DNA of 64,000 nt from NCBI RefSeq assembly GCF_003425685.1, contig NZ_QJKM01000008.1, positions 186,001 to 250,000 on the forward strand. Reading direction: 5' to 3'. This stretch comes from Rhizobium terrae (GTDB lineage Bacteria; Pseudomonadota; Alphaproteobacteria; Rhizobiales; Rhizobiaceae). Shown in pieces: positions 26,315 to 34,273 of the stretch. The notes under the pieces were generated by a model. The model saw nothing but the letters and a program-made list of their open reading frames with translations. It was not told where the DNA came from and did no database searches. Position 1 is the first letter of the stretch. The number at the start of each line of letters is the position of its first letter. The position numbers and the translations under genes are program-made.

Positions 26315-26983
26315 TTACCGGCTCAGCGGATATTTGAAGGCGGCCTTCTCGATCGCCGAGAAGATCATCGAGAACCCGACCGACATGACAAGATACATGA
26401 TCGTGATGACGATATAGACTTCGAAGCTCGCGAAGGTCTGCGACTGCAGGTTATTGCCGGCGGCGGCAAGGTCGTCGGCGGAAATGGCCGAGACGACGCT
26501 GGAGGTCAGCATCAGGTAGATGAACTGGCTGGTGAGTGCCGGATAGACGGTCCTGAGCGCCGGTTTCATGATGATGTAACGGAAGATCTGCAGCTTCGAG
26601 AGGCCGAGCGCGGTGCCCGCCTCCACCTGCCCCTTCTGGATCGACTCGATGCCGGCGCGGATGATCTCGGTGCCGTAGGCGCCGAAATTGACGACCAGCG
26701 CCAGAAGGGCAGCGCCGTTCGGCGTCAGACGCAGGCCGAGCGACGGCAGGCCGAAGAAGATGAAGAAAATCTGCACCAGGAAAGGCGTGTTGCGGATCAC
26801 CTCGATATAGGCGTCGATCAGGAAGCGCAGCGGTGCTACGCCGGAGGTCTTGCCGGCGGCGCAGGCGATCGAAACGATCAGCCCGAGAATCATCGCCGCC
26901 ACCGAAAGCTGGATCGTCAACCAGGCGCCGAGCAGAAGCTGGTCGAAACCGGCGAAGACCGGCTCGAAGTTGAAATTGTACAA
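26315..26983 (-). CDS. ABC transporter permease, polar amino acid type (HisQ-like)
   Basis: The protein has 222 residues. It has the same fold as its neighbour, with YIEVIRNTPFLVQIFFIFFGL and AGIESIQKGQVEAGTALGLSKLQIF. The best start is TTG at 26983, behind GGGGAGG; there is no ATG with a better ribosome-binding site. This is the promoter-proximal gene of the operon running to 22610. The 18-bp palindrome at 27039-27056 lies 56 bases upstream and is the likely operator. Confidence 0.92.
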   Translation of the reverse strand: MYNFNFEPVFAGFDQLLLGAWLTIQLSVAAMILGLIVSIACAAGKTSGVAPLRFLIDAYIEVIRNTPFLVQIFFIFFGLPSLGLRLTPNGAALLALVVNFGAYGTEIIRAGIESIQKGQVEAGTALGLSKLQIFRYIIMKPALRTVYPALTSQFIYLMLTSSVVSAISADDLAAAGNNLQSQTFASFEVYIVITIMYLVMSVGFSMIFSAIEKAAFKYPLSR

Positions 26984-27038
26984 CTTGGGACCTCCCCAAT
27001 GATGCCGGACGGACGCCGCTCCTCGGCAGCGCCCCTCC

Positions 27039-27056
27039 TTTTAGATCGATCTAAAA
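27039..27056. promoter_or_regulatory. 18-bp perfect palindrome, probable LacI-family operator
   Basis: TTTTAGATCGATCTAAAA is a complete palindrome with a central CG, the classic LacI/GalR operator layout. It lies between the lacI-type gene (stop at 27095) and the first permease gene it would control (start 26983). Confidence 0.75.
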
Positions 27057-27094
27057 GCTTTCGAAGCGGGCGTCAACCGTAAATTAGTTCATTC

Positions 27095-28129
27095 CTAACC
27101 GGCCGGAACCGCGATGGGTCCGCAGGATTGGCGAATATGAAGTTGCGTTTCCGTCACAACTCTGCGAGGTGGCGCGAGCGGATCGGTCAGCCGATCGAGC
27201 AGCAGCCGGGCGGCGTTTTCGCCGATCGTCACCGGTGCGGTGGAGACGGAGGTGAGCCGCGGGCGGATGACGTCGGCCTCGGCGACATCGTCGAAGCCGA
27301 TCAGCGAGAAGTTCCCGCCGACCTTCAGCCCAAGATCCGTGAGCCCCGCATTGAGGCCGAGCGCGATGACGTCGTTGAAGCAGATCACCGCGGTCGGCCG
27401 CTCCACACCTTCGAAGAGCAGGTGGGCCGCGCTTGGGATCTGCGCCGTCTGGTTCGGCATGCGGACGATCAGGCCGCTGTCGAGCCCGCGCGCGTGCATG
27501 GCCTCGCGGAATCCTTCGATGCGTTCGTGATAGGCGGAATGGATCGGTCCGTGCACGGCAAAGGCGATGCTCTTGTGGCCAAGCGAGGCGAGATGATCCA
27601 CCGCCTGGCGCATGCCGGCCGCGTAATCGGCGCCTGCATAATCGACCTCGTCGGAAATATGCCTGAGCGCCTGGACGAGCGGCAGGTGCCATTCGATGAG
27701 CTGGTGCAGGAATTGCCGCTCGGTGCCCGCCGCAGGGCAGAAGATGACGCCGTCGACGCCGTGCTCGCGCATGCGGCGCATGACCGTATCCTGCCGTTCG
27801 ACCAAATCACCGCTGTTCGCCAGGATCACCACCATGCCTGCCGCATCGATCACCGCCTCGATGCCGGAGAGGAGTTCGGCGAAGAACGGATTGGTGAGAT
27901 TGGGCACGATGACGCCGACCGTGTGGCTGCGCTCGGCGCGCAGCCGCGCAGCGCCCATGTTGTAGACATAACCGAGTTCCCGCATCGCTTCCTCGACGCG
28001 GGCGCGCGTCTCGGCGCCGACCAGCGGGCTCTTGCGGATCACGAGCGAGGCGGTGGCGCGCGAGACATTGGCTCGCCGCGCCACATCGAGAAGCGTCACA
28101 CGGCTTTTCTTGCGGTCTTCGGATGGCAT
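27095..28129 (-). CDS. LacI family transcriptional regulator
   Basis: The 344-residue protein has an N-terminal HTH, VTLLDVARRANVSRATASLVIR, followed by the hinge helix MGAARLRAERSHTVGVIVP, then a periplasmic-binding-protein-like effector domain (about 68-335: NLTNPFFAELLSGIEAVIDAAG, DGVIFCPAAG, ICFNDVIALGLNAGL, IGFDDVAEADVIRP). It lies directly upstream of the family-3 importer operon on the same strand, and the palindrome between them is its probable target. LacI regulators usually sense sugars, so pairing with an amino-acid-type importer is unusual and suggests a sugar-amine or opine-like ligand (inference). Confidence 0.92.
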   Translation of the reverse strand: MPSEDRKKSRVTLLDVARRANVSRATASLVIRKSPLVGAETRARVEEAMRELGYVYNMGAARLRAERSHTVGVIVPNLTNPFFAELLSGIEAVIDAAGMVVILANSGDLVERQDTVMRRMREHGVDGVIFCPAAGTERQFLHQLIEWHLPLVQALRHISDEVDYAGADYAAGMRQAVDHLASLGHKSIAFAVHGPIHSAYHERIEGFREAMHARGLDSGLIVRMPNQTAQIPSAAHLLFEGVERPTAVICFNDVIALGLNAGLTDLGLKVGGNFSLIGFDDVAEADVIRPRLTSVSTAPVTIGENAARLLLDRLTDPLAPPRRVVTETQLHIRQSCGPIAVPAG

Positions 28130-28267
28130 GGGTTTGATTTAGCAGGAATGTGGGGAGCCCGAACAGACCCCCGCCTGCCATTGCACCGGAATCGCAAGTA
28201 ACCCCGGATAAGTGTGGAGGAGTATAGGCATGGCAGCTTTGCGCCAGAAGCGGTCATAGGGACATCG

Positions 28268-28660
28268 TCAGCGACGATTTCCCGTGTTGTCATAGCGCAG
28301 CGTGGCTGCCTCGACCTTGTCGCCATTGGCGGCTGCCCATGCACACAGTGCTTCAAACGGCTCCCGCAGTGAATGGCCTAGTGGAGTAATTGCATATTCC
28401 ACGCCAATCGGCTGCGTTGGCAGCACGGTTCTCGTCACAAGGCCGTTCCGCTCAAGCCTCTTCAAGGCGTCGGCCAGAGCCTTGTGCGTGATCCCGTCGA
28501 GACGCCGCTTGATCTCGTTGAAGCGCGAGGGTTTGGGACAGATCACTGTCAGTATCAGGATCGTCCATTTGTCAGCGATCTTGTCGAGCACGGGACGAAC
28601 CTGCGCCATGTCGCAAAGTGCGCGATGAGACAGTGCTTCAAGGTCAGTATACTGGTCCAT
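28268..28660 (-). CDS. HxlR family transcriptional regulator
   Basis: The 130-residue protein has a single winged HTH of the HxlR type: VRPVLDKIADKWTILILTVI, RFNEIKRRLDGITHKALADALKRLERNGLVTRTVL and VEYAITPLGHSLREPFEALCAW. No cysteine stands at the usual redox position before the first helix, apart from C17 (LCDMAQ), which might serve as a thiol sensor. It is divergent from an SDR gene, 81 bases away, and probably controls it. Confidence 0.9.
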   Translation of the reverse strand: MDQYTDLEALSHRALCDMAQVRPVLDKIADKWTILILTVICPKPSRFNEIKRRLDGITHKALADALKRLERNGLVTRTVLPTQPIGVEYAITPLGHSLREPFEALCAWAAANGDKVEAATLRYDNTGNRR

Positions 28661-28686
28661 ATTTAGGCTATTCCAGGTGCGTAGTT

Positions 28687-28699
28687 GATATCAGATATC
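28687..28699. promoter_or_regulatory. Candidate HxlR operator in the HxlR/SDR divergent promoter
   Basis: GATATC-A-GATATC is a perfect 13-bp dyad between the two divergent start codons. A related AGTATATCAT stretch follows about 3 bases later. HxlR proteins commonly bind AT-rich dyads placed like this. Confidence 0.4.
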
Positions 28700-28741
28700 C
28701 AAAGTATATCATAGCGAGACCATTCAGTGAAAGGATTTACG

Positions 28742-29473
28742 ATGGCTCGAATGAATAACAAAGTGGCTTTGGTCGTCGGTGGCGCGAAGGGTATCGGCCT
28801 AGCGATTGCAGAGCGGCTTTCTGCCGAAGGGGCAAATGTCTTCATCACCAGCCGTAGAGGTGAAGATGCTGAAAAGGCGGCCAAAGGCATCGGCAATGGC
28901 GCTGTCGGCATTACCGCTGACGCAAGCTCTCCGGAAGACATGGTGGAGGCTGTCGAAAAAGTACGCAAAGCATGCGGTCGTATTGACGCGCTCGTATTGA
29001 ATGCAGGCCTCTCCGAGCCTTCGCAGATCGGCGAAATAACGCCGGACCACTTCGACCGCCACTTTGGCGTCAACGTCCGAGGAATGGTGTTCGGCCTCCA
29101 AGCAGCTCTCCCCGCAATGACAGAAGGCGGCTCGGTCGTCCTCGTCGGGTCCATAGCCGGGAACGCGGGCTACTCGGCTTATGGAACCTACTGCGCAACC
29201 AAAGCGGCCGTTCGATCCTACGCCAGAACCTGGACGGCAGAACTCGCACCCAAAGGTATTCGGGTCAACGTCGTTGCACCCGGCCCCACGGATACGGAGA
29301 TGATGGCTGCTGTCGCGGAAGACATGCGTGCAGCGTTTGTCGCTCCGATCCCGATGGGGCGAATGGCGCGGCCTTCAGAAGTGGCTGCGGCCGCCTTGTT
29401 CTTGTTGAGCGATGACGCGAGTTACATCGCTGGTGTCGAACTGTGCGTCGACGGCGGCTTGCGGCAGGTCTAA
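28742..29473 (+). CDS. Short-chain dehydrogenase/reductase (SDR)
   Basis: The 243-residue classical SDR has the cofactor motif GGAKGIGLAIAERL, NAG in LVLNAGLSEP, catalytic Ser in VGSIAGNAG, Tyr and Lys in YGTYCATKAAV, and the C-terminal GVELCVDGGLRQV. An Arg-containing TSRRG after the second strand suggests NADP(H). I start it at the ATG at 28742, which follows AAAGGAT; an in-frame start 5 codons earlier is less likely. It is controlled, by position, by the divergent HxlR regulator, a pairing common for electrophile- or quinone-responsive reductases. Codon use is slightly less GC-rich than its neighbours, possibly reflecting acquisition. Confidence 0.9.
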   Translation: MARMNNKVALVVGGAKGIGLAIAERLSAEGANVFITSRRGEDAEKAAKGIGNGAVGITADASSPEDMVEAVEKVRKACGRIDALVLNAGLSEPSQIGEITPDHFDRHFGVNVRGMVFGLQAALPAMTEGGSVVLVGSIAGNAGYSAYGTYCATKAAVRSYARTWTAELAPKGIRVNVVAPGPTDTEMMAAVAEDMRAAFVAPIPMGRMARPSEVAAAALFLLSDDASYIAGVELCVDGGLRQV

Positions 29474-29490
29474 GGTTAGCTCGATACGGT

Positions 29491-29516
29491 GTACCCGATC
29501 TGAGCAGGTCGGGTAC
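29491..29516 (+). other. Stem-loop downstream of the SDR gene
   Basis: GTACCCGA (29491-29498) pairs perfectly with TCGGGTAC (29509-29516) around a 10-base loop, 18 bases past the SDR stop. No U-run follows on this strand. The remaining sequence to 29763 holds no ORF with coding character that I can support. Confidence 0.45.
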
Positions 29517-29763
29517 AGCAAAACGCGCTCGATGACAGATCGACCTTAGATTGAAGCCGTTCAACACCAAAAAAAAGCGACTGAACACCGCGTGTGATCG
29601 TGTTAGCGGCGCTGTCTTCGACGAGCCCTTTCACCTGTCGTGAAACGTCCGCTCCGGGCCGACAGCGGACCCACCGCCCCGACCTCAAGGTTTGGAAGCA
29701 CCTTGACGTCTTATGCAATTGCCTCGCCTTGGTCGGGATCGATCGACAAACCTTCCCCTCGCA

Positions 29764-30594
29764 TCATTCCGCCGCGGCCAGCAGCCCTTCCATATCCATC
29801 AAAAAGGCAAACTCATCCTCTAGCCCCGGCGAGCAGGCCACGACCGGGCCGCCCTGGCGTAGCAGAAGGCCGAGCGGCGGGATCGCGACGACCGCTCCCG
29901 CCTCTGACGCGATCAGCACGCCGGCCATCATATCCCAGGCGGAGAGGTGCCGTTCGTAATAGAGGTCGGAGACGCCCTCGGCGACGCGGATAAGGCCGAT
30001 GGCGGCGGCGCCCATGCGGCGGTAATCGATGCCGCGCTCATAGAGTTTTCGCGAGATGGCGAGATAGTCTTCGAAATCCGTGCGGCGAGAATGGCCGAGG
30101 ATGGCGATCGCATGATTGGGATCGGACGTCTTGGCGGCGGCGATACGCTGGCCTTCCTTGAAGGCCCCCTCGCCCCGGATCGCGTGGAAGACCTTGTCCT
30201 GCGCGGCGTCGTAGATCACGCCGATCAGGATCTCGCCGCCGGCGACGAAGGCTATGGATACGCCCCAGTGCCGGAAACCACGGATGAAATTCGTCGTGCC
30301 ATCGATCGGATCGACCACCCAGGTGCCGCGCTCGCTTTCATCGGCATTGCCGCCGCCCTCCTCGCCCATGAAGGCGTCCAGCGGGAATCTTGCGAGCAGT
30401 GCCGCGCGGACCGCCTCTTCCGCCTGTTTGTCGGCGACCGTGACGAAATCCTGCAGACCCTTGTTCTCGACGCCGAGCGTTTCCGGCCGGGCGTCAGTGC
30501 GGAAGGCGGCGGCCTGCCGGCCGACATCGCGGGCAACGTCGATTGCAACGGCGGCACGGGGCGTAAGGGCGGAAAGATCGAATGCGGATGCCAT
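29764..30594 (-). CDS. Inositol-monophosphatase family phosphatase
   Basis: The 276-residue Mg-dependent phosphatase has the metal-binding glutamates in MGEEGGG (about 77-82), motif A in WVVDPIDGTTNFIRG (D95, D98) and motif B in HLSAWDMMAGVLIASEAG near residue 220. Known members hydrolyse inositol phosphates, sugar phosphates, fructose-1,6-bisphosphate or 3'-phosphoadenosine phosphates. It overlaps the stop of the phosphodiesterase-LacI fusion gene by one base, so the two are translationally coupled. A simple reading is that the phosphodiesterase cuts an imported phosphodiester and this enzyme removes phosphate from the sugar or inositol half. The Agrobacterium AccF/AccG pair acts in that order on agrocinopine. 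Confidence 0.9.
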   Translation of the reverse strand: MASAFDLSALTPRAAVAIDVARDVGRQAAAFRTDARPETLGVENKGLQDFVTVADKQAEEAVRAALLARFPLDAFMGEEGGGNADESERGTWVVDPIDGTTNFIRGFRHWGVSIAFVAGGEILIGVIYDAAQDKVFHAIRGEGAFKEGQRIAAAKTSDPNHAIAILGHSRRTDFEDYLAISRKLYERGIDYRRMGAAAIGLIRVAEGVSDLYYERHLSAWDMMAGVLIASEAGAVVAIPPLGLLLRQGGPVVACSPGLEDEFAFLMDMEGLLAAAE

Positions 30595-32363
30595 TATGCA
30601 CTTCTTCTCTTGATCAGCGTCACGGGCGTGAATTCCACCCGCGCGACCGCGTCCGGTTCGGACATGCGGCTGGTGAGGAGGTCGATCACCTGTTCCGCCT
30701 GCACGTCGCAGGGCTGGACGAAGGTGGTGAGCTCATAGGCGCTCCAGCTTGCCTGAGGAATGTCGTCATGGCCGATGACTTTCACCGATCCATCCGGCCG
30801 GCCGGCTTTTCTCAAGCCGTCAAGGACGCCGCAGGCCATGTAGTCGTTGACGGAAAAGACGCCGTCGATGCCGAGATCGAGCAGTTTTTCCGCCGCGCCA
30901 TGGCCGTGCGCATAATCATTGACGGCGACGGGGATGAGCGGCGCCTCGAGCCCGAGCATCTGACAGCGGTTCTGGAAGGCTTCCGCTCGGCGGCGCGAGG
31001 AATAGGAGACGGCTGTGCCGGCGATGACCGCGAGCTTTTTCGCGCCGGCTTCCAAAAGATGGTCTGCCGCCACGTAGCCTGACATGCGGTCGTCCGACAC
31101 GACACGGTCGACGAAGGGGAAATCCTCGCCCTTGTTGACCAGCACGATCGGCACGCCCTCGACCGCGCATTCCTCGAAGATATGCGACGGCGGCGCATCC
31201 GAAGTGACGATGACGCCTGACACCGCATAATGCAGCAGCTGGCCGATGACAGTGGCGCTGTCGGCTTCCTTCGAGGTCGGCAGCAGGATCGGCCGATAGT
31301 TGCGGGCGATCAGCGTCCGGGCCAGATGTTCGAGCTGCTGGGTCCGGAACGGATTGTCGAGGCCGGCTGCGACCAGGCCGACGAGATCGGAGCGCTTGTT
31401 GGTGAGGCTGCGGGCGAGATAATTCACCCGGTAACCGAGTTCCTTGGCGGCCTGATAGACCTTCTGGCGGGTTTTTTCCGAGACGCTGGCATCCGGCGTG
31501 AAGGCGCGCGAGACGGCGGCGCGGGAAACACCCGCGACCCTCGCCACGTCGAAGGACGTGACGCGGCGCGGCTCGCGGGATGCGCCATTGCCGTCGCCGT
31601 CCTGGGATTTTGGCGGCCGCATCAGGTCCGGCAGGTCGGTGCAGATGCCGACGACCGGCAGGACCATGATATCCTTCAGCACATCCGGCCGCTCCTCGTG
31701 CCACAGCACGAGCTCCTTGCCATCGGCAAAGGCCTTTTCCATCAGCTCCTCGGTGACGAGGTCCTGCGGCGTGTCGCTCGCCTTTTCCCAGCAGAGATGC
31801 AGGATATCGGCGCCGGCCGCCTCGCCCGCCGTATGCGGATCATGGCCGACGCGGACCAGGACGGAGAGCGGATAATCGCAGCCCATCTCGCGGAGCTCAC
31901 GTACCTGGGCCACATCGAACGAGCCGAGAGCGGCGAACCGCTGGTTCCTCTCCTTGAGATGCCGCCAGCAGAGCGGACCGGTGCCCGGCCGCTTCAGCTC
32001 CACATAGAGGCCGCAGCCGGTCTCGCGGCCAAGCGCCGCCACTTCCTCGAAGCTCGGTACGTCCGGCACTGCGGCACGCAGCTCGGCAAAGGTCATCTGC
32101 GAGATATGCAGATCCTGCTGGAAGACGCGCTGCAGATGGTCATCATGGGAGACGACGACAACGCCGTCCGCGGTCATCTGCGTGTCGAGTTCCCACATTT
32201 CGGCGCCGAGCTCGGCGGCGCGGCGGAAGGCCGCGAGCGTGTTTTCCTTCTCGTGGCCGCTGGCGCCCCGATGGCCGATGCAGAAGGGCAGCTTGCCGCC
32301 CCTGTTCGCCAAAGGGCTTTCCGGCCAGCCGTATTTCTGGAAAAAGGCGGAAAAGTCGCGCAT
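30594..32363 (-). CDS. Glycerophosphodiester phosphodiesterase fused to a LacI family repressor
   Basis: This is one uninterrupted 589-residue frame. Residues about 25-246 form a GDPD domain with catalytic and metal residues intact: HRGASG (H31), ENT (40-42), ELDTQMTADG (E58, D60), SHDDH (H73) and VELK (E122, K124), closing with GICTDLPDLM. A short Gly/Asp-rich linker (about 247-266) leads into a complete LacI protein: HTH VTSFDVARVAGVSRAAVSRAF at about 268, hinge VNYLARSLTNKRSDLVGLV, and effector domain to the end (VSGVIVTSDAP, VFSVNDYMACGVLDGL, VIGHDDIPQASW). I start at the ATG at 32363, behind GAGGGAG. The gene lies between the importer ATPase (10-base gap) and the phosphatase (1-base overlap). 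The enzyme should sit on DNA or couple hydrolysis to induction; that part is inference. Confidence 0.9.
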   Translation of the reverse strand: MRDFSAFFQKYGWPESPLANRGGKLPFCIGHRGASGHEKENTLAAFRRAAELGAEMWELDTQMTADGVVVVSHDDHLQRVFQQDLHISQMTFAELRAAVPDVPSFEEVAALGRETGCGLYVELKRPGTGPLCWRHLKERNQRFAALGSFDVAQVRELREMGCDYPLSVLVRVGHDPHTAGEAAGADILHLCWEKASDTPQDLVTEELMEKAFADGKELVLWHEERPDVLKDIMVLPVVGICTDLPDLMRPPKSQDGDGNGASREPRRVTSFDVARVAGVSRAAVSRAFTPDASVSEKTRQKVYQAAKELGYRVNYLARSLTNKRSDLVGLVAAGLDNPFRTQQLEHLARTLIARNYRPILLPTSKEADSATVIGQLLHYAVSGVIVTSDAPPSHIFEECAVEGVPIVLVNKGEDFPFVDRVVSDDRMSGYVAADHLLEAGAKKLAVIAGTAVSYSSRRRAEAFQNRCQMLGLEAPLIPVAVNDYAHGHGAAEKLLDLGIDGVFSVNDYMACGVLDGLRKAGRPDGSVKVIGHDDIPQASWSAYELTTFVQPCDVQAEQVIDLLTSRMSEPDAVARVEFTPVTLIKRRSA

Positions 32364-32373
32364 CAGAGCTCCC

Positions 32374-33429
32374 TCAAAGTCTCTGGCCGTTTTCAGCGAA
32401 GATGAAGGCTGCATCGCTGCCGAGCATCCAGCGCACCTGGTCGCCAGGCTTGATGTCGTTCCTCACCGGCTGGATCGAGCGCAGCACCGAGCCGTCCGGC
32501 AGGGCGACATCGTAAAGGTTTTCGCGCCCTTGCGTTTCGGCAAAGACAATCCTGCCTTCGACCGCGATATCGCCGCCCGTGCCGAAATGTTCAGGCCGGA
32601 CGCCGAGCGTCAGCGGCGTGTCGTCCGAAATGCCGGACAACGCAGCGAGCGGGACCTTGAGATGGCCGTCGCCCGAGACAAATGCGCCCTGGAAGGCGGT
32701 GCCCTTGATGAAGGAGATCGGCGGATTGCCGAGGAAGCCGGCGACGAAGGAGGTGCGCGGGTCGTTATACATGGCGGACGGCGTGGCGATCTGGACGATT
32801 TCGCCGGATTTCATGATGGCGATGCGGTCGCACATCGACATCGCCTCGACCTGGTCATGGGTGACGAGGATGGCGGTGATGCCGGTTTCCCTCTGCAGCC
32901 GGCGGATCTCCGAACGCATTTCAAGGCGCAGTTTCGCATCGAGATTGGCGAGCGGCTCGTCGAGCAGCAGCACGTCCGGACGGCGGATCAGCGCACGCGC
33001 CAGCGCCACGCGCTGTTGCTGGCCGCCGGAAAGCTGCGAGGGCCGGCGGTCGAGCAGGTTGTCGATATGGACGAGTGCCGCGATCGCAGCCACCTGCTTC
33101 TTGATGTCGGGCGCGGCGGCCCGCTTCACCATCAGCGGAAAGCCGATATTCTCCTCCACCGTCATATGCGGATAAAGCGCATAGGACTGGAAGACGACGC
33201 CGACATTGCGCTCCTGGCTCGGCAAGTTGGTGACGTCCCTGTCTCCGAACAGGATGCGGCCCGATGTTGGACGGTGGATGCCGCAGACGGCAAACAGCGT
33301 CGTCGACTTGCCGCAGCCGGAAGGGCCGAGCAGCGCCAGCATCTCGCCGGACGCGACTTCGAGGTTCATGTCCTCGATGACCTTGGTGGAGCCGAAGCTC
33401 TTGGAAAATTTGTCGAGCAGGATGCGCAT
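32374..33429 (-). CDS. ABC transporter ATP-binding protein, CUT1 type (UgpC/MalK-like)
   Basis: The 351-residue protein has Walker A GPSGCGKST, Q-loop FQSYALYPHMTVEENIGFPL, signature [16 protein letters not shown], Walker B VLLLDEPLANLDAKLRLEMRSE and switch His VTHDQVEAMSMCDRIAIM. A C-terminal TOBE/MalK regulatory domain follows (about 240-350, with LGVRPEHFG). It drives import of a carbohydrate or glycerol-phosphate-type solute. Its start shares one base with the stop of the preceding permease. UgpC-like ATPases may serve several importers. Confidence 0.94.
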   Translation of the reverse strand: MRILLDKFSKSFGSTKVIEDMNLEVASGEMLALLGPSGCGKSTTLFAVCGIHRPTSGRILFGDRDVTNLPSQERNVGVVFQSYALYPHMTVEENIGFPLMVKRAAAPDIKKQVAAIAALVHIDNLLDRRPSQLSGGQQQRVALARALIRRPDVLLLDEPLANLDAKLRLEMRSEIRRLQRETGITAILVTHDQVEAMSMCDRIAIMKSGEIVQIATPSAMYNDPRTSFVAGFLGNPPISFIKGTAFQGAFVSGDGHLKVPLAALSGISDDTPLTLGVRPEHFGTGGDIAVEGRIVFAETQGRENLYDVALPDGSVLRSIQPVRNDIKPGDQVRWMLGSDAAFIFAENGQRL

Positions 33430-34271
33430 CAGCCCTTCGTGCCTCCGCCGTAGATGTTCATGAGATGCTTCTGGAAGAAGACGTAGAGGATCAGCACCGG
33501 CACGACGTAGAAGACGCCGACGGCCTTGAAGGTGCCGAAATCGAAATTGTTGTCGTCGATGATCAGGCTCGCCAGATAGACCGACAGGACCTGGACCTGG
33601 GCACCGGGTGCGAGCACCTGCGGCAGGATGAACTCGCTCCAGCCGGTCAAAAAGGAGAACAGGCCGAGCGCCATCACCGCCGGCTTGATCTGCGGCAGGA
33701 CGAGCCTGCGCCAGACCGTGAAGCGCGAGGCGCCGTCGACGATGCCGGCCATCTCGATTTCCCAGGGCACGGTGTCGTAAAAACCCTTCATCAGCCAGAT
33801 GCCGAGCGGCAGATCGATCGCCGCCTTCACGAGGATCACCCCGATCAGCGAATTGTAGAGGCCGATATACTGGAGCACGATGAAGATCGCGATGATCAGC
33901 GTCACCGATGGGAAGGCATGCAGCACCATCACGCCGGCGAGGAAGAAGCCGCGCGCCGGCACGTTGAGGCGCGACAGCACGTAACCCGCCATCGATGCGA
34001 CCGTCAGGATGACTGCGGTAATGCAGCTTGCGAAGATGAAGGTGTTGAGCGTGACGAGCCAGATGTTCGGCTTGCCGGTCTTCGTCTGCCAGAGAAAACT
34101 CCAGTGGCGCAGCGTGAACTCGTTCGGGATCAGCGAGCCGACCGGGGTCTCGCTGATCGTGTCGATGAAGAGATAGGCATACATCAGCACCAGCGGCAGG
34201 CTAAACAGCGTCAGCAGCAGGATCACCGGCAGGCTGGAGAAGTTTGCCGAAGGTTGGGGTTTCTCGGCCAT
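33429..34271 (-). CDS. ABC transporter permease, CUT1 type (UgpE/MalG-like)
   Basis: The 280-residue inner-membrane protein has six predicted helices (first at about 14-35). The MalG-like segments include FTLRHWSFLWQT, VLHAFPSVTLIIAIFIVLQYIGLYNS and the EAA loop PWEIEMAGIVDGASRFTVWRRLVLPQIKPA. It partners the unusual long permease encoded 2 bases upstream. Confidence 0.92.
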   Translation of the reverse strand: MAEKPQPSANFSSLPVILLLTLFSLPLVLMYAYLFIDTISETPVGSLIPNEFTLRHWSFLWQTKTGKPNIWLVTLNTFIFASCITAVILTVASMAGYVLSRLNVPARGFFLAGVMVLHAFPSVTLIIAIFIVLQYIGLYNSLIGVILVKAAIDLPLGIWLMKGFYDTVPWEIEMAGIVDGASRFTVWRRLVLPQIKPAVMALGLFSFLTGWSEFILPQVLAPGAQVQVLSVYLASLIIDDNNFDFGTFKAVGVFYVVPVLILYVFFQKHLMNIYGGGTKG

Positions 34272-34273
34272 CG

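Noticed and set aside
29474-29763. Short open frames between the SDR and phosphatase genes (one on each strand)
   Set aside because: No ribosome-binding site, no domain and no coding bias that I can support; I considered a transposase remnant but see no recognisable motif or inverted repeats.
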